64,000 nucleotides of DNA from Xylogone sp. PMI_703 (lineage: Eukaryota; Ascomycota; Leotiomycetes): assembly GCA_021399445.1 (NCBI GenBank), contig JAJTUQ010000002.1:5394001-5458000 (forward strand), read 5' to 3'. The position numbers were made by a program, and so were the translations under genes. Position 1 is the stretch's first letter. Every line of letters starts with the position of its first letter. The notes under the pieces are model-generated. The model had not been told where the DNA came from and did no database searches. It worked only from the letters and a program-made list of their open reading frames with translations. Below are positions 9,562 through 21,698 of the stretch, piece after piece.

Positions 9562-10278
9562 ATGAGACGCTTAAGCGAACGACTTGCTGCCAAGGGCACT
9601 GCTAGCCCAAGGGTTGAATCTCCTTTTGAAGGTCGTCTACGTAAGAGAGCCAGCACTAATACTCCTGACAATGACGCTGCTTCTGTCCCGGAGGACAAGG
9701 AGACACCTTCTGGCAAGAAAAGAGTGAGCATTGCTCTACATTGTGAAGATTTGTATATAGCTAACATTGATTTGTATTAGAAAAGGGGAAAGCAGAGCGA
9801 GGATCTGAAGGCTCGGAAACGCAAGGAGCATTACAAGAACCGACGTGAAGAAGACGCAGTAGAGTCTAGCAGCGATGACGATGACGATGAAGACATTGTA
9901 AGTCTTGATCTTTTACGTGTAAACTCATACGGCATCTCCTAGCCTTTCACCTCATGTCAACCACTTATCACGTCTTTGCTCGGACTAACTTCCAATTGAT
10001 AGCCGGCTGTCCCTGTACCAAAGAATGAAAAGGGAAAAGGAAAGGCCAAAGAAAAGGCTACTGTCACGTCTAGCTCAAAGGCAGCTGAGTCAGACTCCGA
10101 AGGCAAAGAGTATCAGGTTGAAGCCATTGTCGGTAAAAAGGTCAAGGATGGGGAGAAGTACTACAGAGTCAAATGGGCTGGATATCCTGAGTCGAAGAAC
10201 ACTTGGGAGCCTCAGACGAATCTCAGAAAGGCTCGCAGTTTGATCAGAGAGTATCTGAGTAAGCAATCCAAGAAGTAG
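9562..10278 (+). CDS. Small chromodomain protein (HP1/CDP-like, no chromoshadow)
   Basis: The CDS is join(9562..9723,9781..9897,10003..10278), 184 residues. Introns are 57 and 105 nt with GTGAGC and GTAAGT donors, a GCTAAC branch site in the first, and TAG acceptors. All junctions are in frame. The chromodomain occupies about residues 129-178 (EYQVEAIVGKK, YYRVKWAGYP, NTWEP). The aromatic cage expected for binding methylated histone lysine appears intact (Y of EYQV, W and Y of KWAGY). The N-terminal part is basic and Ser-rich (RRLSERLAAKG), followed by a run of Asp near residues 84-91, as in many nuclear chromatin proteins. There is no chromoshadow domain, and canonical fungal HP1 is longer, so this is a chromodomain-only reader rather than full HP1. 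It probably acts in heterochromatin or histone H3 methyl-lysine recognition. Confidence 0.88.
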
Positions 10279-11029
10279 ACTGGATTCTGGCCATGCCTAT
10301 GGGTATTTCCCTCCCTTATTTTACATCTGGAGAGAGAGCCAAGTCTCATAAGGAAGAGGGAAAGCATGGCAGACTTTCTTGAGAAAAGGATGGAATATAG
10401 AGTTGAACGAATTTATTCTGTTCTTATGTCTCATCAACTCATTCTCGGATGTCTAGGCTGGATTGCGTCTCGTTGGTTTTGCATTTCTTTGTTCTGAGGG
10501 ACATAATATGTCTATGACATGAATTTTAGTCTTAGACGCCAGATAGGAAATTGTTCTGCATTACTCTGTCTGTTACAATACTCTTAAGACCGTGAAAACG
10601 AAAGCAAGACAATCCGTGTGAAGCAAGTAATTGACAAAGGAACAGAATATGATTGAACAACTATTTAGCCCCGCTAGGGGTTAAGACATCTTGCTTTAGC
10701 CCAAAATTTGTAAATCGCTTAATCGAAAGTGTAAACATGCATACTTATAACCTATAAAAGACAAAAATATGACTCTGATAGCTTCAGCCCAAACGTGTAG
10801 CGATGAGGGTCTGAGATGCGGTCTTTTTAGGGTGTGGTGTCCTTAGCGCGAACCCATTCCATAGCCCCGGGATCATATCGTCATCCGACATTTTTCTAGA
10901 ATCTGTCAACACGTCTCAACACCATCGTCATCTTCAGCGCGCCGCGCAGCGATAAGAAATAACCCTTCTCCCTCTATAATACATCGCTCCCAGCACACCT
11001 CTCCTCACGGCGAAAAACATCATAAGAAA
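10279..11029. other. Intergenic: 3' side of chromodomain gene and promoter of MPDU1-like gene
   Basis: Both flanking genes are on the plus strand. The region contains a small hairpin-like element at about 10665-10684, where a TTA..CCCC arm, a GCTA loop and a GGGG..TAA arm can pair. There is no coding frame with support. Confidence 0.4.
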
Positions 11030-12011
11030 ATGGATACTGTCCGCACAGCGCTCCAGCCCATAACCCACAATCTCCCACCACCGATTCGCGACCTAGGCGT
11101 CTCCATCCTAGGCGCGCAATGCTACAAGACGCTCGTTCTAGATCTTGATGTTGAAGCGACTGAATGCATCAAACTCGCCATCTCCAAGGGCCTTGGAATC
11201 GGCATCATCGGCGCCTCCTCCATCGTCAAGGTCCCTCAAATCCTCAAACTCCTGAAGTCCCAGTCCGCAGAGGGGATATCGTTCCTCTCCTACCTCCTCG
11301 AAACCACCTCCTACCTGATTTCCCTGGCGTACAACTACCGCTCGGAGTTTCCATTCAGCACATACGGCGAGACCGCACTGATCGCAGTGCAGAATGTAGT
11401 CATCGCGGTGTTGGTGTTGAACTTCAGCGGCAAGGCTACAACGGGGGCGGCGTTTGTCGCTGGATTGGCTGTTAGTGCAGTGACGCTCTTCAGCAAGAAC
11501 CTCCTAGATATGCAGACGCTGGGATATCTACAAGCTGGTGCCGGGGCTCTTAGCGTCGCCAGCAAGCTTCCACAGATCATGACGATCTTCCAGGAGGGAA
11601 CAACAGGGCAATTGAGCGCATTTGCCGTACGTTCCCCCGCCTTCTCCCTCCCCTCCTGTATCCAAATCCTAACAAACCTTCTTTAAACAGGTCTTCAACT
11701 ACCTAGCCGGCTCCCTCTCCCGAATCTACACCACCCTCCAGGAAGTAGACGACAAACTAATCCTCTACAACTTCATCGCCGGCTTCGCGCTCAACGCCGT
11801 CCTGGCACTTCAAATGCTCTACTACTGGAACGCCTCTCCCGCATCGCGCTCTTCTTCTTCCTCCTCCTCTTCCTCCAAGAGATATTCGACAAGGTCCAAA
11901 TCGAAGAAGAGCACCAAGTCCTCTCCGGCGAAGAAGGCTGATGGAGCAGCAGCTGCGCCGGTTACGCCCACACCGAAGGGCAAGAGTCCTACTACTAGGA
12001 GAAGGGGCTAG
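11030..12011 (+). CDS. Mannose-P-dolichol utilization defect 1 (MPDU1/Lec35)-like PQ-loop protein
   Basis: The CDS is join(11030..11626,11691..12011), 305 residues. The intron is 64 nt (GTACGT donor, CCTAAC branch site, AAACAG acceptor). The sequence matches the MPDU1 family: an N-terminal CYKTLVLDLDVEATECIK segment and two PQ-loop halves (SSIVKVPQILKLLKSQSAEGISFLSYL, then ASKLPQIMTIFQEGTTGQLSAF) embedded in about seven hydrophobic helices. The family is required in the ER for use of dolichol-phosphate-mannose and -glucose in N-glycan and GPI-anchor assembly. The C-terminal ~45 residues are a Ser/Lys/Pro-rich tail (serine run SSSSSSSSS) not needed for the fold and longer than in animal members. 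The start has the context AAAATGG. Confidence 0.9.
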
Positions 12012-12587
12012 ATAATTCTTTTTTTTTTTGGCCTAATATCCAACATTCTTTTTGGATATTCTCTTTTGTGTTTAGTAATATTGACTCATTCTTGTCTTGT
12101 GTTATCAGAAGAAGAGATGAATGGGGAATTTATGCGCTTCCCCTGAAATATTTTTTATTATGTTAACCTGTAATTTATTATCCGATCCGTTGTGACGATC
12201 GGCTTTATCAACTGAACTGGTTTATCTGCTTTTGCCCATGTGATGAAATATGAGTGCGACAAAACGTACAGTAACGTATCTCCTTGTAGTGTTTTCATCG
12301 ATGATCTAATATAAGCTCACAATAGTCATCACAGTAACCTCTGAAAACTAAAATATACAACATTTCTTTCATTTCTCTAAGTCAAGGGTATATGAAAGCA
12401 CTTGAGGCGCCATTCCTGACCTAATATCGCAATCTTATTCCTTTATACCCAATATGAAACCCAGTTCATAAGCCCGAGCCATCCCATATACCCATTACCA
12501 TCCTTAACGCCATGAATCATATCCTTAGGCTATGCCCCAAACAACACTCCAAACATAACAGATCTATTACTTCATAACAATATGAAT
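12012..12587. other. Convergent intergenic region, 3' UTRs
   Basis: The MPDU1-like gene (+) and BRCT gene (-) converge here. The region is AT-rich, with a T-run at about 12017-12028 right after the stop and no coding frame. Confidence 0.45.
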
Positions 12588-15500
12588 TTAAGGCGACCGT
12601 GACCATGATGCGGCCTTAGCAAGAGGGCTACCAACTTTAGGGGCCCATTGCAAACTCTTTCGCCTGGCGGCCATCAGCTTTGCCATGATGTTCTCGTCTT
12701 TCTTATCGCTAATAAAGGCGCTACTTTTTCGACTCGGACTGTCGAACCTCTTTGGTGGTGGACATGTCTGCTGTGTTAACTTCTCCGCGTGCAGGAAATA
12801 AGGCGTTTCCACTGCCTCGTATCCGCCCAGAAAATCCTCTGCATATGCGGAGATAGCTTCAGGGGCCGGAGTCGCAGGAACAGGGCTTAATGCGAGGGTC
12901 TGGTCATCTATCACAGAATCTTCTTCCGCAGAAGAAGCAGGGGACCGGACCCACTGAACGCTGTCTCTTCTCCTGACCTTTGATGTCATAGGGGTCTCTG
13001 GGGACAATGACTTCCGCGAAGGAGTCGAAGATGTAGATACTAACTGGCCGTTAAGATTCGCAAGGGCACGAGGCTCCATACTCTTGCGTCTTCTGTGACC
13101 ACCACGCGGAACCAACGATATGTCAACGGCATATGGTGTTTCGTCAAGCCATTTGTTTTCTCTTTCGCAGCTAGGAGAGTTTTGTTAGCTTACATGACAT
13201 GACATGACATGGAAGGGAATGCAACAGGGAAACTCACTCTAAGACCCACCCCACCCCAACACAAGCCACAACTCCACCTGTTTCTCGAGCCTTCTCTAGA
13301 GTTCTCTTCCCACCATCTTTGAAAACGACATGCGTAATCCCGATCTTACTACCATCTTCTGTGTTCCCGTTCCAGTTCCAAGTCTTGACACAGCGAGCAC
13401 CCATTTGGGTAAGAAGTTCGGTGAATAAACCACTAGCATCAGCTCCTTCAGTAGTATGGACATCAACAAATACGACTGCGCCTTTTAGGAGCGCTGTATT
13501 CAAGTCTCGACGAGGAGTTCGTGCTGGAGTAGCAACAGTAGACCAGTCTTGAGATTCAGATTTGGATGGTGTCTCGATATCCTTCATCACAACATCTTCT
13601 GCAGGTTTCTGTGCCCGCGGTGACGACGTTTTCTTACCCGGAGAGTAGGATATCACGGTGTTATTACGCTTCAGCCTTTCCGTGGGCTTCTGGGCTGGGA
13701 GTCTTGAGACGGTGGCACTTCGACCAAGCACCAATGGCCTCCTTGGAGTGTCCTCAGCAGCAGGTTTTAAGGGGACTTTTGACACTGTGTGAGAAATGCG
13801 CTCAGTGAGAACCCTCTTCGGCGTTGACCGCACTGGGGTTTCAGGCGCTGCGGTGATGACAAGTGGCGTAAATAGAGCAGGATCCAATGGCACGGCATTC
13901 TCATCGCCGTATTCCTGACTATCTTCTGAGGGCTCTGGATCAGCATCAACAAGCATTGCATCTTCCGCGGTATTAACATTTTCATCAGATGCAAGAAGTG
14001 ACATCTCGTCCGCTTCTGCTGCCAAAGCGATGTCCTCCTCATCAACCTCTACAGGGCTGACTCCTGGCTCCAAAGCAGGAACCTGAATGGAAACCTGTTC
14101 AATGATTTGCGCGGGCGATTCGTCTCCTTGGGCAAGTTCATCCTGTCGTATTGACATCTCTTCCTCGAAGAAAGAATTCTTGATCACAGGACTTGGTTGG
14201 TGTGGTGTTGTTTCCTCTGCGTGCAATTCGGTAGTAGCAGGACCTGGTGAATTAGAGACAGAATCACCATTGACTGTACGTCGACGAATTGGACTTTCAG
14301 CCACCCACTCAGACTGAGGCTTCTCGGCATCGAATAGATTGCTGCCTCTTTGTGACGATAAAATGCTTGTTGGAGATGCCATGCGACTGATCCTTGGACT
14401 AGGACTCGAAGTAGCAGCTCTGATAGTCTCGCTCATTGAGGTAAATGGTATTGCCGAAGGGGAGGGGAATAAGTCAATGGTGGATATTCTGAAGGCAGAA
14501 AGAGGGACAGATGAGTGCTGTGGAGTAGCTGTGGATAATTCATCTTCGGAATCAGATTGTGCAGGCGGATTTTCATCTACTTCAGGTGCAGGAAGCTCAT
14601 CGGCATTCTGCGCAGGTGGCGAGCGGGGAAGTGCTGTGGCTCGAGCAGTGGTATCAACCACGATAGAGTCTTCCACGTCAGCATTAAGCGTATCAGCTTC
14701 TGGAGCCTTTTCCTCAGAGAGGGGGCACTCTTCCTCCTCTGCAATGGGCTCCGAAGCTTCGACCGTTGGATCAATGTGACGTGACACGATTGATGATAGA
14801 CGACCAGAGAACTCCAACTGAGGAGCATTGCTTGGTGTTGAAACTTCAATCTCCTCTATAACTTCACCATCTAATCGAAGGCCAGTTCTCAACGCAGTAG
14901 AAGAGGCTAGGAGCCCTGCTCGGGCTGCTGGTTTGGGGAGCGTTTTGGGGGTCGTGAATCTCGAGATAGCAAAAGTGGTTGGCTTAGGGGTTGCATTGAA
15001 GACAGATGTGTCAACTGTAGTGCGGGTAGGCGAGCCAGCCTCGGTAACTTTTGTGGGGGATACCGGCCGTCGAGCTGGTGATTGCAACAGTGATGTCTTT
15101 GAGGGTTGTTGGTCAGCAGCCATAGGAAGAGGAGGAAGGAGAGCATGTCGAAATGGTTGGCCAAGCAGAGTGTCCCCCAAGGTAAGACGTTGTGGAGATG
15201 TCTTCATGGATTCTTTGAATGGCGATTGAGGAGGACGCCTGGCAGGGCTTGTCATCATTGAGCCCTGAAGCTCCTGGGTGGATGCATTATCAGCTGCAAT
15301 AGACGCGGAGAAATCCAACTTCTTCGCAGCTCCGAAAATGCTACCCGGAGGCTTCACTGGACTCATGCTCAGTGGCTTTATGGGGGTCTTCTCGGTCATA
15401 ACTAGCACGTCGTCTGGCTCAGTTTCACGTGGTACACTGACTTGTGTTTTCTTCGGACTCAGAGGAGATTTTACTATCTGCTCTGCGGCTGGCTTGGCTC

Positions 15501-16197
15501 TCCCACGAGTAGCTCGAGCAGTGGTAGCAGCTGGTCTTCTGACTGGCTTGGCCCGCAGTCCAGTTGCAGAAGCTACAGTCTTTTCTTTCCCCCTGGTCCC
15601 AAGCACTACATTTTCCTTGTCCTGGTCTTCGAACTTCACACTCTTCTTCGTCACCGTAACCTTAGGGACAGCAACTGCCCGGGTTCGCGTGGATCTGGTT
15701 GGCAGTGCTTTCGTCTCATCAGTGGTTGCCGACTCCGGAGCTGGCTCAACATCATCTGTTTTCTTTGCTCTTCCTCGAGTAGCGCGTACCGGTGCTGGTG
15801 CTGGCGCCGGCTTCGACTGTACTGGAGGAGCGTTTTCAGCAGCAGTACTCCTCGCGCGTCCTCTTCTTGCTTTGGTGGCCGCAGCTACCTCTTCTGCCGG
15901 TTCCGGCACCGGCTCCGGCTCTGCACGAATAACTACTTTCTTAGGCCGGCCTCGAGTTGCCCGGGATTCAGACTTTGAGTGTTCCTCGGAAGCTTCTTCA
16001 TGTGCATCGTCCTCAATATCATGAGTACGTGTTTTCCTCTTCGTTGCCGTGGGTGCAGTGGTGGTTGTCGGCGCGTTACGTGTGAGCTTTGCCTTTGCTG
16101 CAGCAGTTGCAACCTTTGCGGTCTTCAATCCCGTGTCGGTACTCTTTGCGGCAGCTCGAGAGCGAGTGACGCGCTTCGGGGGGGATTGGTCGTTCAT
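12588..16197 (-). CDS. Large nuclear protein with a single C-terminal BRCT domain (microcephalin/BRCT family-like)
   Basis: The CDS is complement(join(12588..13170,13238..16197)), 1,180 residues. The start is the ATG at 16197 (MNDQSPPKRVTRSRAAAK). The 67-nt intron (GTGAGT donor, GCTAAC branch site, CTAG acceptor) joins WVLD to CERENKWLDETPYAVD. The first ~950 residues look disordered: basic RGRPKK/RGRAKK AT-hook-like repeats up to ~240, then Ser/Pro- and Glu/Asp-rich segments with many SP/TP sites. The BRCT fold follows (LLKGAVVFVDVHTTEGADAS, FTELLTQMGARCVKTW, THVVFKDGGKRTLEKA, CVGVGWVLD). A basic tail with LVPRGGHRRRKSMEPRAL and several SP sites continues ~190 residues beyond it. BRCT domains bind phosphopeptides in DNA-damage and cell-cycle complexes. 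The exact orthologue is uncertain. Confidence 0.8.
13192..13211. repeat. ACATG pentamer x4 inside the BRCT-gene intron
   Basis: Four perfect tandem ACATG units lie wholly within the intron at 13171-13237, between the acceptor and the branch point side and the donor. It is a microsatellite and probably polymorphic. Confidence 0.8.
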
Positions 16198-18241
16198 CGT
16201 GATCAATTAAGTTGGGGAATAAAAGATCTCTATGAATAATTGTATTTCATTATATAGAAGGGATTGTTGTCGACATGCGTTTTAACGGTTGTTGCTAGAG
16301 ACTTTTCGAGGTAATTGAAGGTACTTGATGTTTACGCGCGGTAGTGCTTCGCTAGTGTTTCCCTAGCAACGGGTCACCTGCAAAACCTCTGTTGCGGAAA
16401 GCCAGACCGCCAATAATAATGATGACAAAGATGACTTTGAAGGAGAGTGAAGGCTTGAACGTCCATGTTCGCAAATAGTGCAGCGGTGGTTGCTGATATT
16501 CTGGTACAAGAGAAAACCTACAGTATCCTTACCTTTGAATGCTTCGACTTACATGACTGATCCTGGCGACGTCATACTCCTCAAACTCGTCTATATTATC
16601 TATCATACAGCCGATAACTCGCTTTCATAGAGCAAACTCATAGGATATATGACTTCAATAGACGATAATATGTGCTTTCCTACCGCCCTACTTTGTACTC
16701 AGCAGCTCTATTTAGACTTAGGTTAGCGGCGCCCTCAGTTCTGAGGTGTGTCACGTGATACAACCCATTCGGGAGCTGTTGCGAGTGCGAGCAGGTCACC
16801 CAGCCAACCGGCGCTAAACTACGTCATGGCCGCGGCGCCAATCAATCGATAATCGATCGCAGGCGCCAACCCGCCGATCCCGCTTAAGTAACTACGCCAC
16901 CTTAACTCAGCTCTAGCGTCTCGTCAACAGCATGGGGAAAGAGACTGGAGGACACGAATTATGCTGAATGAACATAATAGCCCTACTTGTATACGGGGAT
17001 TTTGTTAACACTCCTTGCGGCCGCATATACCCACTGATACTTAATTAATAAGCGTGGTTATGCTTAGACTTGACTAAGACTTGCCCAAGGATTGGACCGC
17101 AGCTCGCAAGTGGAGTGTCGCGTGTGCGGACGTTCCTGTATCCGGCACCGGCCAATCGGAGGCAGCTGGACACAAAGGGACAGTACCGGTACGGAGGTAA
17201 GGATGCAAGAAACCGGTCCAGCACATGGGCTGCACCCGTTGGACAAATCTCGACGCTGCAAACACGGCGCTGCGCCTCCAGATGCTGTACAAGTGCGGGT
17301 ACTGTAATTAACTACTGAGCTACTTTACACAAGAGCGGTCGCTGTCGGGGTCCTCGGGAGCGTGAGAGCGTGAGAGCGTGTACGAGATGCCCAATGAGAG
17401 CCGCGCGCCTGCTTCTTACTGCGTACACAGCCCTGGGCAATGAGAGATCACCTCTGCTTGATGAGGAAGCGCTCCCGCAGCTTCCGAGGCATCGACAGCT
17501 TCTTCTTGCACCGGCCATCCCTTATTCTGGATGATAATCTCCTGCCAGGACAAGTATGATATCCATGGGTTATCACTACTCTGATGCATCGCCACACATC
17601 CATCACACTAGATTCGACGGTACAGTGCCGATACAGTGTGAATAAGCCATAGGGCGAAGCCTTGTGGAGGTCAGCCCAGGGCCTGGTGGTGCAGCTGTGC
17701 AGGTACGAGTACAGCTGCGCGCATGGCGGCCTGTCACCACCCAGCTAAAACCCGGCTGCTAGCTGCGCCGAGCACACTACGTACAGGGACAAGCACGCCG
17801 TATATCTACTACCGCTACTGATATATGAACACTGTCTCGGAACCTCACCCTACCCGCTGTCACCGATTCCTCGCCGGTCCTGCTATCGTGGCCGGAGAGA
17901 CCTTGGACTTTCCACTTCACCTCTGCCAGAGAAGACCATTGGGACTTGACAGCTTTACAATCTTCATATACACAGACACAGTAACCCCATCTCCACACCT
18001 TGGATCCACGCGCACCAAACCAGCGGCCCGACGGATTTGGAAGCTTGGAGCTTGGAGCTGAAGATCTCTCTTTAGAAGTCATCCGATCTCCCGTGTCTGA
18101 TCAATACTTAGCCAGCTTTAAATCTCTTCTTGTCTCTCATCTTATCGTCTGTCTTGGAGATATACAACCCTAAGACCTCCAATTTACCCACTGATATAGG
18201 GCTGTTGGCTTTGCCAGCCCAGTCGAGACTTGTTTCTCGCC
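16198..18241. promoter_or_regulatory. Divergent 2-kb region between BRCT gene (-) and phospholipase B gene (+)
   Basis: No gene is seen. Several overlapping short frames at 17.0-17.5 kb and 17.8-18.1 kb mutually overlap and lack products. Visible elements are an E-box CACGTG at 16752-16757, an ACGTCA (CRE half-site) at 16820-16825, two GGCGCC hexamers (16834-16839 and 16862-16867) bracketing ATCGATAATCGAT, and a short GCGTGAGA tandem near 17360-17380. The composition from 16.7 to 17.5 kb is GC-richer than other intergenic DNA in the window. Confidence 0.4.
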
Positions 18242-20459
18242 ATGAAGACTACCACAGTGGTCACGTGCATAGCTGCCTCTGCACTTGCTGCAGGTAAGTA
18301 TTTCAACAATCAGCAATTAGAAGTGCTATCAAACACATGCACCAACTCACTTTGAATTAGCAAACATCATTCCCTCGAGAGACGTTAATCAGATCGATTA
18401 TGCTGCTCTGGAACTTGCTGCGCCTTTGGCCGCTTTGAAGCGTGCTCTGCCGAATTCGCCGTCTGGAGGTAAGGACGCAACCCACTTTATCCCAATTCTC
18501 ACTCAAAAGAGCTCAAAATTCATGACTGTCTAAATAGGATACGCACCGGCCTCGGTAGACTGTCCCACAACCCTACCAACCGTGAGGAGAGGCTCTACAC
18601 TCTCACAGAGTGAGCGCGATTGGTTGGAAGTCCGAAGAAATCAAACTATCCAGCCCATGATAAACCTTCTTGAACGGGCCAACATATCCGGATTCGATGC
18701 TACCGCTTACATTAATAGAGTCTCGAGAGGTGTGACTGACCTTCCAAATATTGCCATTGCTGCTTCAGGAGGTGGATACCGTGCTTTGATGGTAAGTTTC
18801 TTTGAAAAGAGCCAACAAAGAAGGATCATATGACATTATCCCCGCGACTTATGATATTTTTCTTTGGTCGTACTACATTGGATCATTACTGATAATCTCC
18901 AGAATGGCGCTGGTTTTTTGGCTGCTGCAGACAACCGAACTACCAACTCCACCGGCCCCGGCCAAATCGGTGGCCTTCTTCAAGCTACAACCTACCTAGC
19001 AGGTTTGTCTGGTGGTGGATGGCTTGTTGGTTCTCTATTTAGCAATAACTTTTCTTCGGTCGAGACTTTACGCAATGGCCACTCCGGCTCTTCTGTATGG
19101 CAATTCGGAAACTCCATCTTCGAAGGGCCTGATTCAGATGGAATCCAGCTCCTCAGCTCCGCCGATTATTATAGCACCATCATAAGTGAAGTCGCCGATA
19201 AAGCCGATCTTGGGTATAACACGTCAATCACGGATTATTGGGGTCGCGCGCTATCGTTCCAACTTGTTGATGCTACAGATGGAGGACCAGCTTATACTTT
19301 CTCGTCCATTGCGCTCACAGACAATTTTGTTAGAGGTGAAACCCCTTTCCCGATCTTAGTGGCCGACAGCCGCGCTGCTGGTACGACGACAGTTGCACTA
19401 AATTCCACTCTCTTCGAATTTAATCCATTTGAGTTCGGTTCCTGGGATCCCACCCTCTATGGCTTCGTCCCTACCGAATTTCTGGGAACAAACTTCACAG
19501 ATGGGCGCATTCCTCAAGGAGCTGACTGCACGCGAGGTTTCGATCAGATTGGATATGTCATGGGAACGTCGTCCACCCTCTTTAACCAGTTCATCCTCAA
19601 CATCAACTCTACCGCGCTTCCTTCGTCCTTGACATCAATCTTCACCGATATCCTCAACAAGCTTGGTGAGAATAACGACGACATAGCTCCGTATACTCCC
19701 AACCCCTTTTTCGAGTATAATAGCGATCGAAACCCGTATGCCGACTCCAAAACCCTCACTCTCGTGGACGGAGGCGAAGACCTCCAGAACATCCCCCTGA
19801 ACCCTGTAATCCAGCCCTTCCGCAACGTTGACGTTATTTTCGCGATCGATTCATCTGCAGACACGATCTACAACTGGCCCAACGGAACCGCAATGGTAGC
19901 AACCTATCAACGCTCCTTGAACGCTAGCATCCAGAACGGCACTGCATTCCCCTCCATCCCTGACCAAAACACATTCGTCAACCTTGGCCTCAACAGCCGT
20001 CCCACATTCTTTGGTTGCGACGTAGCCAACCTCACGGGTCCCACTCCCCTCATCGTTTACGTACCCAACTCGCCCTACATTGTCAACAGTAATGTGAGCA
20101 CTTTTGACCCATCATACAACAATACTGAGCGCAACGCCATCATCGAAAATGGATACAACGCGGCCACACAAGGAAATGGAACAATAGACTCGCAATGGTC
20201 GACTTGTGTTGCATGCGCCATTCTCTCGCGATCATTTTCTCGAACAAATACAACCGTACCGGCAGACTGCACAGCTTGTTTCCAGAAGTACTGCTGGGAC
20301 GGAACGATCAATTCAACGAATCCAGGAAATTATACGCCAGCATTTAAGTTGACTGAGTTGGATATCTCCAAGGACGGTGCAGCGAGCAGTTTGAGTTCCC
20401 GGACGAGCTTGTTACTGAGCGGAGCGGTTATGCTTGGTGTCTTGGCCTTGAATCTGTGA
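18242..20459 (+). CDS. Lysophospholipase / phospholipase B, secreted and probably GPI-anchored
   Basis: The CDS is join(18242..18293,18361..18468,18538..18791,18903..20459), 656 residues. Introns of 67, 69 and 111 nt are all in frame. A signal peptide is evident ([17 protein letters not shown]). Family landmarks are YAPASVDCP near the N-terminus, the oxyanion motif SGGGYRA (130-136), the lipase motif GLSGG with nucleophile Ser174, and the catalytic-Asp motif [13 protein letters not shown]. The enzyme removes acyl chains from (lyso)phospholipids at the cell surface or wall. Many NxS/T sites and C-terminal Cys are typical. The extreme C-terminus ([18 protein letters not shown]) after a small-residue GAASS stretch looks like a GPI-attachment signal. 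The length matches fungal PLBs (~600-660). Confidence 0.93.
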
Positions 20460-21698
20460 GAACTGTAATTATGATGCCTTCATGATTGTGAATCTTTGCG
20501 TCTTCATCTTTTGGCATGCGGTGTTTTTAGGAAAGGGAGGGAGAAGTTTATATTTCAAAAGAGACTCTTTGAAAAGAGGAAATGCTCATACCGTTTATTC
20601 ACGGAAATAAACGATGGACATGGATATTTTAGATGTATTTAGTATTTGGGAATGAATAAATGTAGGATTATGAAATGAGTGTGTGATGGTGAATTCATGA
20701 GGTAGATGAGAATTTAAGATAAATATACTTACAATGCAAGAATTTCAATATCGCCCTGAGAGGACATAGCAAGACTTATTCACCTTACATTTTAAAAGCC
20801 TCGCAGTACTCCCCCTGGCCGGGATTCAATGGATATATCCAAATTTATAGATGATATTCACTCAATATCCCCTCAGTAAATCGCCTCCATGCTTCTCTAC
20901 CCCCCCCCAAAAAACAACTCCAGATTCACCTTCTAAGAAGCATACCAAGACAAAAACAACAATGACAATAATAATCCCCCAATGATAATTACCTACATTC
21001 ATTAATTCACTACTAACCCCCCACCAACCTATAGTAAACACCACTTCTCCATCTCCCACACCGTGCAATCACCACCGCCGCATAAAAAAAGAGCGGGCAG
21101 AAAAGCAAGGTTCTTTCGATCTTCCATACCAAGGACGACGAAGAAGAAACCTCGGTGACGTTCCCGCTCCCGTGCTAGGGGTTGTATTCGCCGTCTTCGT
21201 CAGAGAGGGTATTCTGTGTTCTATATGGTGGGTTGTGGTTGTCGATTCTGTGGTCGTTGTCGGTTGAGGTTTTGATATGAGGTCGGTGGGTGTGTGGTGA
21301 TTACACTTCTTGGCTGGAAGGAGTGGTATATTAGGGGGCGTGATACCCACCCCCATATGGATCTTGGGTTGGTGCTACACAAATAATTGACAAGACAGAC
21401 AGTGTCATTGGAGAATCTTGCTAGAAAATATTGAATACTGCGAGTACTGCTACTCGTGACACTCTGGGTATATTCAGCTCCTAAGATGCCTATGCTTTCA
21501 CCTCTCCAGATACACTAATCTAAAGTTAGCTAATAACTAACTTGTGCAAAAAAAAAGACGACTCGTACAGATGACCAGGCTTTTCTATCCCATATACCTA
21601 TACAAACCTTCCCAAACATATGAAAATGATGCTACATGTGGAATGCCCCAAAACAAAAGAAATATGAGTAGCAAGAAAACCTGCAAAGTACGCCATAA
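20460..21698. other. Convergent intergenic region
   Basis: This lies between the 3' ends of the phospholipase gene (+) and the GH76 gene (-). It is AT-rich with homopolymer runs (a C-run then an A-run at about 20901-20916). Frames at 20862-21356 on the minus strand are low complexity and unsupported. Confidence 0.45.
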
